Shown here piece after piece: positions 1-8,862 of a DNA stretch of 64,000 bases. Position 1 is the first letter of the stretch; the number at the start of each line of letters is the position of its first letter. A program made the position numbers and the translations under genes. The notes beneath the pieces were generated by a model. It did not search any database. It was given only the letters and a program-made list of their open reading frames with translations, and was not told the DNA's origin. This stretch comes from DATEDA01 sp963754305 (GTDB taxonomy: Bacteria; Pseudomonadota; Gammaproteobacteria; Burkholderiales; SG8-39), in contig CAVWFR010000024.1 of the NCBI GenBank assembly GCA_963754305.1, positions 62,001 to 126,000 on the forward strand, read 5' to 3'.

Positions 1-653
1 AAGCTCATCAGGCGGAAGCCGTCGGTGAAGAACGAGACCCATACCGCACCGGAGTTCGCGGGCCCGACGAGAAAGATCGCGTCCGCCCGGCCCTGCTTGA
101 GCGCTTCCACGGCCTCGAGGCCGCTGAGCGGCAGCAGCCGGGTCGGTGCCTCGGCCGCACCGCTCGCCTCGAGCAGCTCCAGGGCGAGCCCGCGCGTCCC
201 GCTGCCCTCGCCCCCGATTGCGATGCGCTTGCCCCGGAGCTGGACGAGCCGGTCGATCTCCGCGCCGCCGCGATAGAACACCCAGAGCGGCTCGTAGTAG
301 ATGCTCCCGAGGGAGACGAGGCCGGCCGGGTCCTGCCCGACGCCGAGCCCGCCCTGCATGAAGGCGACATCGAGCTCCTCCGCCGGGTCGCGGAGCAAAG
401 CGAGGTTCTCGACGGCGCCCGCGGTCGGCCGCTCGACGAACGCGATGCCGTGGCGCTCGAGGATCGGCTTGTACGCCGCGGCGAACCGCTGATACGCGCC
501 GCCCTCCCCGCCGGTCGCGATCACGAGGCGTCTGGGCGGGGCCGGCTGGATGAACTGGGCCGCGTACCAGAACCCCGCGGCGATGATCGCCAGCGCCGGG
601 ATGCCGACCACGAGCGCGTCGCGCAGATGGATCTCGCGCAACCCGACGCGCAC
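1..653 (-). CDS. TAXI family TRAP-transporter substrate-binding protein (C-terminus cut by window edge)
   Basis: Reading from a GTG at 653, the protein begins with a short cytoplasmic stretch and one hydrophobic segment (about residues 15-35), followed by a periplasmic domain starting RRLVIATGGEGGAYQRFA. That motif, together with a later AIGGEGSGTRGLALELL stretch, is typical of TAXI/NMT1-like binding proteins that capture a small carboxylate or amino acid for a TRAP permease. A GAGAG purine run just before the GTG serves as ribosome site. The start lies 8 bases after the stop of the upstream permease, so the two are probably co-transcribed. About 217 residues are visible; the rest lies beyond base 1. 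The uncleaved-looking N-terminal helix suggests membrane anchoring. Substrate unknown. Confidence 0.8.
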   Translation of the reverse strand, partial: MRVGLREIHLRDALVVGIPALAIIAAGFWYAAQFIQPAPPRRLVIATGGEGGAYQRFAAAYKPILERHGIAFVERPTAGAVENLALLRDPAEELDVAFMQGGLGVGQDPAGLVSLGSIYYEPLWVFYRGGAEIDRLVQLRGKRIAIGGEGSGTRGLALELLEASGAAEAPTRLLPLSGLEAVEALKQGRADAIFLVGPANSGAVWVSFFTDGFRLMS

Positions 654-661
654 GGCTCTCG

Positions 662-3145
662 CTATGCCTCGCGCAACGCGGCGATCGGCGGGTGGTTGAG
701 TGCCGCGCGGGCGCCCGCCCACACGTTCACCGAGACGCAGACGAGGCCGAGCGCGGGCCCGGCGAGCCACACCCAGTGATTGACGTGGTACTGGAACTGG
801 AACACCTGCTGCGCGATCGCGAACCCGATCGCGGTGGCACCGACCGAGGCGAGCGCCCCGGCGACCAGCCCGAGCGCGAGAAACTCCGCGCGCTGCGCGG
901 CGAGCACCTGCGCGCGGCTCGCCCCGAGTGCGCGCATCACCGCCGCCTCGTGAACGCGTTCGTCCTGCGTGGCCAGCAGCGCGGCGTAGAGCACGAGCAC
1001 GCCGGCGCCGAGAGCGAACAGGAAGACGAACTGCACCGCCCGGATCACCTGGTCCATCATCGAGTTGAGCTGCCGCAGGATCGCGCTGGTGTCGATCACC
1101 GTCAGGTTCGGAAACCGCTGCGACAGGCGGCTCACGAACCCGGCCTGCGCTTCGCGCAGGTGCATGCTCGCGACATAGCTCGCCGGGAACCCCTCGAGCA
1201 GCCCCGGCGTCGCGATGACGAAGAAATTGACCTGCATCGAATCCCAGTCGAGCTTGCGGATGCTCGTGATCGGCGCGGTGAAGCGCCGGCCGGCCACCTC
1301 CCAGGTCAACCGGTCGCCGAGCTTCCAGCCGAGGGATCTCGCGATGCCATCCTCGACCGACAGTGCGCCGGACGCCAGATCGCCCGCACCGAACCATGCC
1401 CCGCCCGCGACCTGGTTGTGACCGGGCCGCTCGGCCATGAACGACAGGTTGAACTCGCGCTCGACCAGCCGCCGCTCGCGGTCCTTGAAGACCTCCGCGT
1501 CGATCGGCGTGTCGTTCAGCGCGACATACCGCCCGCGGATCATCGGGAAGGTCACCGGCGCCGCCAGTCCGTTCTCGGCGAAGAGCCGCGCGAGCGGCTC
1601 GCGCTGCTCGGGCTGGATGTTCACGATGAAGCGGTTCGGGGCGTCGGCCGGCGTCTTCGAGCGCCAGGTCTCGAGCAGATCGGACCGCGTGAACGAGAGC
1701 AGCAGGATCGCGGTGAGACCGAGGCTGAGCGCGAGGATCTGGACGGTGTTCGCGCGCGCGCGCCGGCGCAGGCTCGCAAGGCCGTAGCGCCAGCTCACGT
1801 TCGCGAACGGCGCGAGCGCCGCGGCGGCGTGCAGCGCGCTGTAACCCACGAGCGCGAAGACGACGAGTCCGGCGCCGAAACCGCCGATCACGATCAGCCC
1901 CAGCTTCGTGTCCCCCGCCTGCCAGACCAGCAACCCCCCCACCACCGCCGCACCCAGGCCGTAGGCGAAGAGCGCGCTCTGCCTCGGCGGACCGACATCG
2001 CGGCGAAGCACCCGCAGCGCCGGCACGTTCTTGAGCTGCAGGAGCGGGGGCAAGGCAAACCCGAGGAGGAGCGCCATGCCGGTGAGAAAACCCTGGGCCG
2101 CGGGGAGAAGCGACGGCTGCGGCAGCGCGACCGCGACCACGCCGGCCACGAGCTGCGAGATGACGAGCTGTGCGAGGTACCCCGCGCTGCAGCCGACCAT
2201 ACACGCCGCCGCGCCGAGCGCGACGAACTCCCAGGCGAAGAGTCGCGTGAGCTCGCGTTGCGTCGCGCCGAGGCAGCGCATCACCGCATAGCCGTCCAGA
2301 TGCCGGCGCGTATAGCGCCGGGTTGCGACCGAAACCGCGACCGCCGCGAGGATCACCGCGAGCAGCGCGGTGAGGCCGATGAATTTCTGCGCGCGCTCGA
2401 GCCCGGCACGGATCTCCGGCCGCGCGTTGGCGAGGCTCTGCACCGATTCGCCGCGGCCGAGGCGCGGCGTCACCCAGCCCTCGAAGTCGCCGACCGCGTC
2501 GCGCTCGCCGGCGACGAGCAGGTAGTACCAGACCCGGCTCCCGGGCTGGACGAGGCGCGTCTTCGCCACGTCGTCGCGGTTCATCATCAGCCGCGGCGCG
2601 ATGTTGAAGAAGCTCGCGCCCCGGTCGGGCTCGAGCGTGAGGATCGCCGCCACCGCGAGCTCGGTCTCGCCGAGCTCGATCGAATCGCCGACCTTCGCCC
2701 CGAGCGCGAGGGCGAGCCGCTCGTCGAGCCAGACCGTGCCCGGACGCGGTGCGCCGTCCGCCGGGGAATCGGGAACGTTCAGCGCCGGCGCGGTGCGGAG
2801 CTTGCCGCGCAGGGGGTACGCATCGGTCACGGCCTTGATCCCGGCGAGCTGCGTTTCGGCGCCGAAACGGGTCATGCTCATGAAGGTGGTGTTCTCGGCG
2901 AGCCGCAGGCCGCGCCGCGCGATCTCGTCGCGAAGCTCCGGGCGCCAGGAGTGATCGGCGATCAGCACCACGTCGGCGCCGAGGAGCTGATGCGCCTCGC
3001 GCGTGAGCGCCTGCCGCACGCGGTCGGCGAAGAACGCGACGCTGGTGACGCTCGCGACCGCGATCACCAATGCGAGGGCGAGGATCCGGAGCTCGCCCGC
3101 GCGCCAGTCGCGGGCGAGCATGCGCAGAGGCAATGCGAGGTTCAT
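662..3145 (-). CDS. ABC transporter permease, FtsX/YbbP family
   Basis: An 827-residue membrane protein. A transmembrane helix near residues 20-42 is followed by a large periplasmic domain. A first FtsX-type membrane block (about 255-380) carries the family motif with YAVMRCLGATQRELTRLF. A second FtsX block lies at about 700-825 with an equivalent AAVMRALGASRAQVL motif. This double FtsX architecture and size match YbbP-type permeases that work with a YbbA-like ATPase in mechanotransmission or lipid/lipoprotein extraction rather than classical uptake. The ATPase gene ends 9 bases upstream, so the pair is one transcription unit. In many proteobacteria this pair sits next to a divergent tesA, as here. 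Substrate unknown. Confidence 0.9.
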   Translation of the reverse strand: MNLALPLRMLARDWRAGELRILALALVIAVASVTSVAFFADRVRQALTREAHQLLGADVVLIADHSWRPELRDEIARRGLRLAENTTFMSMTRFGAETQLAGIKAVTDAYPLRGKLRTAPALNVPDSPADGAPRPGTVWLDERLALALGAKVGDSIELGETELAVAAILTLEPDRGASFFNIAPRLMMNRDDVAKTRLVQPGSRVWYYLLVAGERDAVGDFEGWVTPRLGRGESVQSLANARPEIRAGLERAQKFIGLTALLAVILAAVAVSVATRRYTRRHLDGYAVMRCLGATQRELTRLFAWEFVALGAAACMVGCSAGYLAQLVISQLVAGVVAVALPQPSLLPAAQGFLTGMALLLGFALPPLLQLKNVPALRVLRRDVGPPRQSALFAYGLGAAVVGGLLVWQAGDTKLGLIVIGGFGAGLVVFALVGYSALHAAAALAPFANVSWRYGLASLRRRARANTVQILALSLGLTAILLLSFTRSDLLETWRSKTPADAPNRFIVNIQPEQREPLARLFAENGLAAPVTFPMIRGRYVALNDTPIDAEVFKDRERRLVEREFNLSFMAERPGHNQVAGGAWFGAGDLASGALSVEDGIARSLGWKLGDRLTWEVAGRRFTAPITSIRKLDWDSMQVNFFVIATPGLLEGFPASYVASMHLREAQAGFVSRLSQRFPNLTVIDTSAILRQLNSMMDQVIRAVQFVFLFALGAGVLVLYAALLATQDERVHEAAVMRALGASRAQVLAAQRAEFLALGLVAGALASVGATAIGFAIAQQVFQFQYHVNHWVWLAGPALGLVCVSVNVWAGARAALNHPPIAALREA

Positions 3146-3154
3146 TGCTGGACT

Positions 3155-3847
3155 CTACTGCATCCGGCCGCCCGCGAGGCGCACGGTACGGCCGCACCGG
3201 CGGGCGAGCGCCTCGTCGTGGGTGACGAGCACGAGCGTCGTGCCCTGCTCCCCGTTCAGCTCGAACATGAGGTCGATGATCGCCGCACCGGTGGCGGCGT
3301 CCAGGTTTCCGGTCGGTTCGTCCGCGAGCAGGAGCTTCGGCCCGGTGACGAACGCGCGCGCGAGCGCGACGCGCTGCTGCTCCCCGCCCGAGAGCGTCTT
3401 CGGATAGTGACGCAACCGCTCGCCGAGGCCCACGCGGTCGAGCATCTCGCGCGCCTTGCGGGCGGCCTCCGGATCTCCCGCCAGCTCGAGCGGCAGCATC
3501 ACGTTTTCGAGCGCGTTCAGCGGCGCGAGGAGCTGGAAGGACTGGAACACGAAGCCGACGAGCCGCTTGCGGAGCGCGGCGCGTCCGTCCTCGTCCAGCG
3601 AGAAGAGATCGACGCCGTCGAGCTGAACCGAACCCGAGCTCGGCGTGTCCAAGCCCGCGAGCAGCCCGAGCAGCGTCGACTTGCCCGAGCCCGAGGCGCC
3701 GACCACCGCGACCGCTTCGCCCGCCATGACCGCGAGATCGATATCCTGCAGAATCGTGAGCATCGCTCCGGCAGAGGTGCCGGCGAGCGGCACGACCTTC
3801 GCGATGCCGGCCGCGGTCACGATCGGCTTTGTCACTGCATCATCCAT
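3155..3847 (-). CDS. ABC transporter ATP-binding protein, YbbA/LolD-like
   Basis: A 230-residue ATPase subunit with all canonical motifs: Walker A GASGSGKST at residues 50-58, signature LSGGEQQR at 152-159, and Walker B LLLADE at 172-177 followed by PTGNLD. This is the MacB/LolD/YbbA class, which energises FtsX-type permeases; the partner permease begins 9 bases downstream. The ATG at 3847 overlaps the ATG of the divergent esterase gene within a single CATG, so there is no intergenic space and each promoter must lie inside the other gene. Function is inferred from the neighbour. Confidence 0.93.
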   Translation of the reverse strand: MDDAVTKPIVTAAGIAKVVPLAGTSAGAMLTILQDIDLAVMAGEAVAVVGASGSGKSTLLGLLAGLDTPSSGSVQLDGVDLFSLDEDGRAALRKRLVGFVFQSFQLLAPLNALENVMLPLELAGDPEAARKAREMLDRVGLGERLRHYPKTLSGGEQQRVALARAFVTGPKLLLADEPTGNLDAATGAAIIDLMFELNGEQGTTLVLVTHDEALARRCGRTVRLAGGRMQ

Positions 3848-4478
3848 GCTGAGAGCTTTGTCGTTCGCTTTGTTGTTCGCTGCGTTGTTCGTAGCGTGCG
3901 TCGCCGCGAGCGCCGCATCCGCGGCGGCCGGGACGATCCTCGTCTACGGCGACAGCCTGTCGGCGGCGTACGGGATCGGCCAGAAGGACGGCTGGGTGAA
4001 CCTGCTCGACGGGCGGCTGAAGCAACGTGGCCTGGATTATAGCGTCGTGAACGCGAGCATCTCCGGCGAGACAACCGCGGGCGGCGCAGCGCGCATCGAG
4101 GAGGCCATCGCACGCTTCAAGCCCGACGTCGTCGTGCTCGCGCTCGGCGGGAACGACGGCCTGCGCGGTCTGCCGATCGCCGAGATGAAGGCGAATCTGG
4201 CGAAGATCGTCCGCGCGGCGCAGGCGCGCAAGGCGCGCGTGCTCGTGATCGGGATGCGGATTCCGCCGAACTACGGGCCGAAGTACACCGAGGCGTTCTA
4301 CGCCGCGTTCGGCGAGGTGGCGCGCGACGCGAAGGCCGCCTACCTGCCGTTCATGCTCGAGCCGATAGCGGAGCGCCGCGACCTGTTCCAGCCCGACCAG
4401 ATCCATCCGACTGTGGACGCCCAGCCGCTGCTGCTCGACATGGTCTGGAAGTCTCTGGAGCCGCTGCTCAAGAAGTAG
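3846..4478 (+). CDS. tesA: GDSL-type esterase / multifunctional acyl-CoA thioesterase I (TesA-like)
   Basis: A 210-residue exported SGNH hydrolase. Residues 1-28 form a signal peptide (MLRALSFALLFAALF core, alanine-rich cleavage region). The block I motif GDSLS gives the nucleophile Ser37, block III GGND lies at 101-104, and block V DQIH supplies Asp184 and His187. The family hydrolyses short acyl esters and acyl-CoA in the periplasm. An upstream extension of the frame would lie entirely antisense to the ATPase gene, so the ATG at 3846 before the signal peptide is preferred. It is divergent from the YbbA/YbbP-like transporter, an arrangement conserved in many proteobacteria. Confidence 0.92.
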   Translation: MLRALSFALLFAALFVACVAASAASAAAGTILVYGDSLSAAYGIGQKDGWVNLLDGRLKQRGLDYSVVNASISGETTAGGAARIEEAIARFKPDVVVLALGGNDGLRGLPIAEMKANLAKIVRAAQARKARVLVIGMRIPPNYGPKYTEAFYAAFGEVARDAKAAYLPFMLEPIAERRDLFQPDQIHPTVDAQPLLLDMVWKSLEPLLKK

Positions 4479-4502
4479 CGGTGCGCGCTCTCATCCGACG
4501 CG

Positions 4503-5555
4503 TCATTCGATGGCGAGCTGCGCGGCGCCGGCGATCATCTCGCCGATGCGGCGCGCCTCGCCGAAGCCGTCCCGCCGGAACTCGGCGATCACCTCGTCCA
4601 CCGCGCCCGGCGCGCACGCGACAAGCAGCCCGCCGCTCGTCTGCGGATCGGTGAGGAGATCCTGCTTCCATTTCGGAAACCCGGCGGGGAGCTGCACCTC
4701 CGGGCCATAGCCCGCCCAGTTGCGTCCCGACGCCCCGGTCGAGATCCCCTGTTCCACCCACCGCTTCGCCTCGGCGATGAGCGGGAGATCGTCGAAGCGC
4801 ACGCGAGCGCCCAGCTTCGAGCCGCGGCAGATCTCGAGCAGGTGGCCGGCGAGCCCGAAGCCGGTGACGTCGGTCAGGGCGTGCACGCCTGCAAGCTCGG
4901 CAAGGCGAATGCCCGGCGTGTTCAGCTTGGTCGTGGTTGCGATCATCGCGGCGTACCCGTCGGCCGACAGCGTGCCCTTCTTGAGCGCGGCCGACAGGAT
5001 GCCTACGCCGAGCGGCTTGCCGAGCACGAGCGCATCGCCGGCTCGCGCGCGGTCGTTGCGCTTGACCCGGTCCGGGTGCACGAGCCCGAGCGCCACCAGG
5101 CCGTAGATCGGCTCGAGCGTGTCGATCGAATGACCACCGGCGATGGGGATGCCGGCGGCGGCGCAGATCGACTCGCCGCCGGCGATGATCTTCCGGATCA
5201 CCTCGATTGGCAGCTTGTCGAGCGGCATACCGACGATCGCGAGCGCGAAGATCGGACGGCCGCCCATCGCATAGATGTCCGAGATCGCATTGGTCGCGGC
5301 GATCCGGCCGAAGTCGTAGGGGTCGTCGACGATCGGCGTGAAGAAATCGGTGGTCGCGACGACGGCCTGCGTTTCGTTCAGCTTGTAGACCGCCGCGTCG
5401 TCGCTCGACTCGATGCCGACGAGGAGCGCCGCGGGCATCGCCCGCAGCGGCGTCTGCGACAGGATGTCCGACAGCACCGCAGGCGCGATCTTGCAGCCGC
5501 AGCCGCCGCCGTGGCTGAACTGGCTGAGACGGACGAGCTCGGAAGGCGCGTTCAT
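4503..5555 (-). CDS. selD: Selenide, water dikinase (selenophosphate synthase)
   Basis: A 350-residue cytosolic enzyme making selenophosphate from selenide and ATP. The N-terminal glycine-rich loop SHGGGCGCKIAP places Cys19 and Lys22 at the positions of the essential Cys17 and Lys20 of Escherichia coli SelD; the first is encoded as Cys, not TGA/selenocysteine. ATP-binding AIRS-type regions follow, including TDVTGFGLAGH and SGGHSIDTLEP-like segments. Start chosen at the ATG at 5555, because the open frame upstream of it has unlike composition. A GGAGG-like sequence (rc of 5564-5570) precedes it. Divergent from mnmH, 65 bases away, which uses its product. Confidence 0.96.
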   Translation of the reverse strand: MNAPSELVRLSQFSHGGGCGCKIAPAVLSDILSQTPLRAMPAALLVGIESSDDAAVYKLNETQAVVATTDFFTPIVDDPYDFGRIAATNAISDIYAMGGRPIFALAIVGMPLDKLPIEVIRKIIAGGESICAAAGIPIAGGHSIDTLEPIYGLVALGLVHPDRVKRNDRARAGDALVLGKPLGVGILSAALKKGTLSADGYAAMIATTTKLNTPGIRLAELAGVHALTDVTGFGLAGHLLEICRGSKLGARVRFDDLPLIAEAKRWVEQGISTGASGRNWAGYGPEVQLPAGFPKWKQDLLTDPQTSGGLLVACAPGAVDEVIAEFRRDGFGEARRIGEMIAGAAQLAIE

Positions 5556-5620
5556 TGTTTGGCGGGAGGTAGAATCGGAGGGAGCGAGTTTGACACGACT
5601 TTGGCAAAGAGCACCCCGCA

Positions 5621-6688
5621 GTGAAGTTTCCCGATTCGGCCGCAGTGGGCGAGATCGACCTCTTCGACGAGGTGATCGATGTCCGGTCGCCGTCGGAGTT
5701 CGCCGAGGATCACGCGCCGCGCGCCGGCAGCTTCCCGGTCCTCGACGATGCCGAGCGCGCCGAGATCGGCACGCTCTACAAACAGTCGCCGTTCGAGTCC
5801 AAAAAGCGCGGCGCGGCGCTCGTCGCGCGCAACATCGCACGCCATCTGGAGGCGAGCTTCGTCACGCGCGACCGGAACTGGCGGCCGCTCGTCTATTGCT
5901 GGCGCGGCGGCAAGCGCTCGGGGGCGATGACGCACGTGCTGCGCGAGGTCGGCTGGCAGGCCGCCCAGCTCGCGGGCGGCTACAAAGCGTACCGGCGCGA
6001 GGTCGTCGCGCAGCTCGCGACGCTGCCGCGCCCGTTCCGCTACCTGGTGCTCTGCGGCGAGACCGGCAGCGGGAAGAGCCGCCTGCTCGAAGCGCTCGCG
6101 GCCGGCGGGGCACAGGTGCTCGATCTCGAGCGGCTCGCGGCGCACCGCGGCTCAGTCCTCGGCAACCTTCCGCAGGCGCCGCAGCCGGCGCAGAAGATGT
6201 TCGAGACCCGGCTGTGGGATGCGTTGCGTAAGCTCGATCCGGAGCGGCCGGTGTTCGTCGAGGCCGAGAGCAAGAAGATCGGCCAGCTGCAGGTGCCCGA
6301 TGCGCTGCTCGACACCATGCGCGCGGCACCTTGCCTCCGCATCGAAGCCACGGTCGAAGCGCGGGTGAAATTTCTGATCGCGGAGTACCGGCACTTTCTC
6401 GACCAGCCGGCGCTGCTGAAGGACCAGCTCGAGTGCCTCGTCGCGCTGCACGGGCGCGAGGTCATCGCACGCTGGCGGCAGGCCGCGGACGCCGGCGACT
6501 GGGAGCGGCTCGTCGCCGACCTGCTGGAGAGCCACTACGATCCGGCGTACCGGAAATCGATGCAGCGGAACTACGCGCGGCTGGAGAGCGCCCCGCTGCT
6601 AAGGCCGCGGGACCTCTCCGCGGGGTCGATCGCGGGCCTCGCCGCGGAGCTCGGTGCGCTCGCCGACCGCGAGCTCGCTATCGCGTAA
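5621..6688 (+). CDS. mnmH: tRNA 2-selenouridine synthase
   Basis: A 355-residue enzyme that replaces sulfur by selenium in 2-thiouridine at the tRNA wobble position, via a geranylated intermediate, using selenophosphate. The N-terminal rhodanese domain (about 12-125) carries the active-site loop VYCWRGGKRSGAM with Cys93. A P-loop GETGSGKS follows at about 145-153. The length matches the family (about 360). The start is a GTG at 5621, just before the first conserved residues. Its pairing with divergent selD indicates that at least part of the selenium metabolism of this organism serves tRNA modification. It ends 25 bases from the convergent HDAC-like gene. Confidence 0.96.
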   Translation: MKFPDSAAVGEIDLFDEVIDVRSPSEFAEDHAPRAGSFPVLDDAERAEIGTLYKQSPFESKKRGAALVARNIARHLEASFVTRDRNWRPLVYCWRGGKRSGAMTHVLREVGWQAAQLAGGYKAYRREVVAQLATLPRPFRYLVLCGETGSGKSRLLEALAAGGAQVLDLERLAAHRGSVLGNLPQAPQPAQKMFETRLWDALRKLDPERPVFVEAESKKIGQLQVPDALLDTMRAAPCLRIEATVEARVKFLIAEYRHFLDQPALLKDQLECLVALHGREVIARWRQAADAGDWERLVADLLESHYDPAYRKSMQRNYARLESAPLLRPRDLSAGSIAGLAAELGALADRELAIA

Positions 6689-6713
6689 TGGCGCCGTCGC
6701 GGCGCGACGCCGA

Positions 6714-7637
6714 TCAAAGCTCGCCAAGCACCTTCAGGTGCTGCACCACGCTCCGGCCGAGCGCCGAGAGCGCATACCCGCCCTCGAGCAGCGATACGAT
6801 CCGCCCGGCCGCGTGACGGTCGGCCACCGCCTTGACCGTGCGCGTGACCCACGCGTAGTCCTGGTCGACGAGGCGCAGCATGGCCATGTCGTCCTCGACG
6901 TGCGCGTCGAACCCGGCCGAGAAAAAGATCATCTGCGGCGCGAAGTCGTCCAGCGCGGGCAGCCAGTGCTCCTCGACCACCTGGCGGAACCCCTGGCTGC
7001 CCGTGCCCGCCGGCAGCGGCACGTTCACCATATTCGGCGCCGGGTGATCGGTGCCGCTGTACGGGTAGAACGGGTGCTGGAACGTGCTCGCCATGAGGAC
7101 GCGCTCGTCGTCGGCGAAGATCTCCTCGGTGCCGTTGCCGTGATGGACGTCGAAATCGACGATCGCCACGCGCTCCAGGCCATGCGCTGCCAGCGCGTGC
7201 ATCGCGCCGACGGCGACGTTGTTGAAGATGCAGAAACCCATCGGGCGCGTGCGCGTCGCGTGATGGCCGGGCGGCCGCACGCTGCAGAACGCGCTCTCGA
7301 CCTCGCCGCGCGCCACGAGATCGGTCGCCAGCACCGCCGCCCCGGCCGCCCGCAGCGCCGCCTGCCAGGTCCCCGGGCTCAATGCAGTGTCCGGATCGAG
7401 GTACACGATCCCCCGCGCCGGCCGCGCCGCGCGGATGCCCTCGATGTACGCTGGCGAATGCACGCGCGCGAGCTGCTCGAGCGTGGCGAGCGGGGCCTCG
7501 CGATGATCGAGGAGCGGCGCGATCGAGGACGCGATGAGCTGATCGTCGATCGCGCCCAGCCGCGCCGGGCATTCAGGGTGGTGGGCGCCCATGTCGTGCC
7601 GCAAGCAGTCGTCATGGGTGATGAACGCGGTCGCCAT
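6714..7637 (-). CDS. Histone deacetylase family protein (acetylpolyamine/acetoin-utilisation type amidohydrolase)
   Basis: A 307-residue class II-like deacetylase. Zinc-site motifs are evident: RPPGHHAT with the paired catalytic histidines, DFDVHHGNGTEEIF with the zinc ligands, and FSAGFDAH with the second Asp. In bacteria such proteins remove acetyl groups from polyamines, small amides or unknown substrates; the specific substrate cannot be read from sequence. The start ATG at 7637 follows a GAGGAA ribosome site. Divergent from the MoxR operon, with 141 bases between them holding both promoters. Most similar in layout to HDAC-like amidohydrolases of about 310-340 residues. Confidence 0.92.
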   Translation of the reverse strand: MATAFITHDDCLRHDMGAHHPECPARLGAIDDQLIASSIAPLLDHREAPLATLEQLARVHSPAYIEGIRAARPARGIVYLDPDTALSPGTWQAALRAAGAAVLATDLVARGEVESAFCSVRPPGHHATRTRPMGFCIFNNVAVGAMHALAAHGLERVAIVDFDVHHGNGTEEIFADDERVLMASTFQHPFYPYSGTDHPAPNMVNVPLPAGTGSQGFRQVVEEHWLPALDDFAPQMIFFSAGFDAHVEDDMAMLRLVDQDYAWVTRTVKAVADRHAAGRIVSLLEGGYALSALGRSVVQHLKVLGEL

Positions 7638-7778
7638 GAATATTCCTCACTCCCTCCCGGATACGATGGAAATCATAGCCCAACCCGGCATACACTAATA
7701 CTTGCCCTCAAGTTTCCGGCGCACGCAAGCTTTCCGACGCAGACTCCCGACGCAAGGTTCGAAGGCAAGCTTCCCCCG

Positions 7779-8696
7779 ATGTCGTCGTCGCTCCAGCGCG
7801 TGATCCATCAGGCCGGCCGCGTGATCCTCGGCAAGGAACGCCAGATCCGCATGGCGCTTGCCTGCCTGCTCGCGCGCGGGCATCTCTTGATCGAGGACCT
7901 GCCCGGGGTGGGCAAGACGACGCTCGCGCATGTCCTCGCGAGCTCGCTCGGGCTCGGCTTTCATCGCATCCAGTTCACGAGCGACATGCTGCCCGCCGAC
8001 ATCCTCGGGGTGTCGATCTACGATCGCGACTCCGGCTCTTTCAAGTTCCATCCCGGGCCGATCTTTTCGCAGCTCATCCTCGCCGACGAGGTGAACCGCG
8101 CCACGCCCAAGACGCAGTCCGCGCTGCTCGAGGCGATGGAGGAGCACCAGGTCACCGCCGAGGGCGAGACGCGCCGGCTGCCGGAGCCGTTCTTCGTCGT
8201 CGCGACGCAGAACCCGTCGCACTCGGTCGGGACCTTCCCGCTGCCCGAGTCGCAGCTCGACCGCTTTCAGATGCGCATCGAGCTCGGCTACCCGGACCGG
8301 GACGCCGAGCGCGCGCTGCTGCAGGGCGTTGAGCGGCGCGAGATGATCGCCACCCTCGAGCCGTGCCTGAATCCCGGCGAGCTGGTGGAACTGCAGCAGC
8401 TCGTGCGGCGGGTGCACGTCTCGTCCGCGCTGTTCGATTACGTCCAGGCGATCACCGAGCACACCCGCCGCTCGCCGGAGTTCGTGAACGGCTTGTCGCC
8501 GCGCGCGGCGCTTGCGCTCACCGCCTGCGCGCGTGCGTGGGCGCTGATCGAGGGCCGGGACCATGTCGTGCCCGAGGACGTGCAGGCGGTGCTGCCGGGG
8601 GTCGCGACGCACCGCCTTCACCCGGTCGTGAACGGCGTGCGGCGGACGAATTCCGACATCGCCATCGGGTTGATCGAGGCGGTGCCGATCCCTTAG
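7779..8696 (+). CDS. MoxR family AAA+ ATPase
   Basis: A 305-residue AAA+ ATPase. Walker A lies at residues 43-48 (GVGKTT). Walker B is LILADEVNR near 100, followed by ATPKTQSALLEAMEEHQ, the MoxR hallmark. Sensor 1 is VVATQNPS, and the lid domain has NGLSPRAALAL. MoxR ATPases act as chaperones assembling or activating partners, commonly encoded beside DUF58 and transglutaminase-like proteins, exactly as here. The ATG at 7779 is preferred because sequence upstream in the same frame is antisense to the deacetylase gene. First gene of an apparent moxR-DUF58-tgpA-mltB-acetyltransferase run. Confidence 0.93.
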   Translation: MSSSLQRVIHQAGRVILGKERQIRMALACLLARGHLLIEDLPGVGKTTLAHVLASSLGLGFHRIQFTSDMLPADILGVSIYDRDSGSFKFHPGPIFSQLILADEVNRATPKTQSALLEAMEEHQVTAEGETRRLPEPFFVVATQNPSHSVGTFPLPESQLDRFQMRIELGYPDRDAERALLQGVERREMIATLEPCLNPGELVELQQLVRRVHVSSALFDYVQAITEHTRRSPEFVNGLSPRAALALTACARAWALIEGRDHVVPEDVQAVLPGVATHRLHPVVNGVRRTNSDIAIGLIEAVPIP

Positions 8697-8820
8697 CGGC
8701 GGTCGAGAGCGGGCGCGGTTCGAAAGGCGTAACGAGATCATGCTCACGATGCGCTTCCCGGCCGCTCGCGAGCGTCAGGGGCGGAAGGCGGGAATGAAAA
8801 ACCGGCAATGGAGCCCGGTC

Positions 8821-8859
8821 GTGAAGTCCCGCTTGTGAAGCCCCGCTTGTGAAGCCCCG
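8821..8859 (+). repeat. Tandem 14-bp repeat before the DUF58 gene
   Basis: Units GTGAAGTCCCGCTT (8821-8834) and GTGAAGCCCCGCTT (8835-8848) are followed by a partial third, GTGAAGCCCCG (8849-8859), ending four bases before the ATGAAGCC that starts the DUF58 gene. Each unit resembles the gene start itself, with GTG for ATG. It looks like local slippage duplication of the initiation region; the out-of-frame GTG codons could act as decoy starts. Confidence 0.75.
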
Positions 8860-8862
8860 TCA

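Noticed and set aside
692..4042. A plus-strand open frame over 1100 codons long opposite the ABC permease
   Set aside because: It is antisense to a well-supported FtsX permease and ATPase; its composition (Arg, Glu, His-rich, no domains) is what GC-rich third positions create on the opposite strand.
4503..5555. Possible selenocysteine codon in selD
   Set aside because: The catalytic position (Cys19) is a normal cysteine codon, with no in-frame TGA before the stop.
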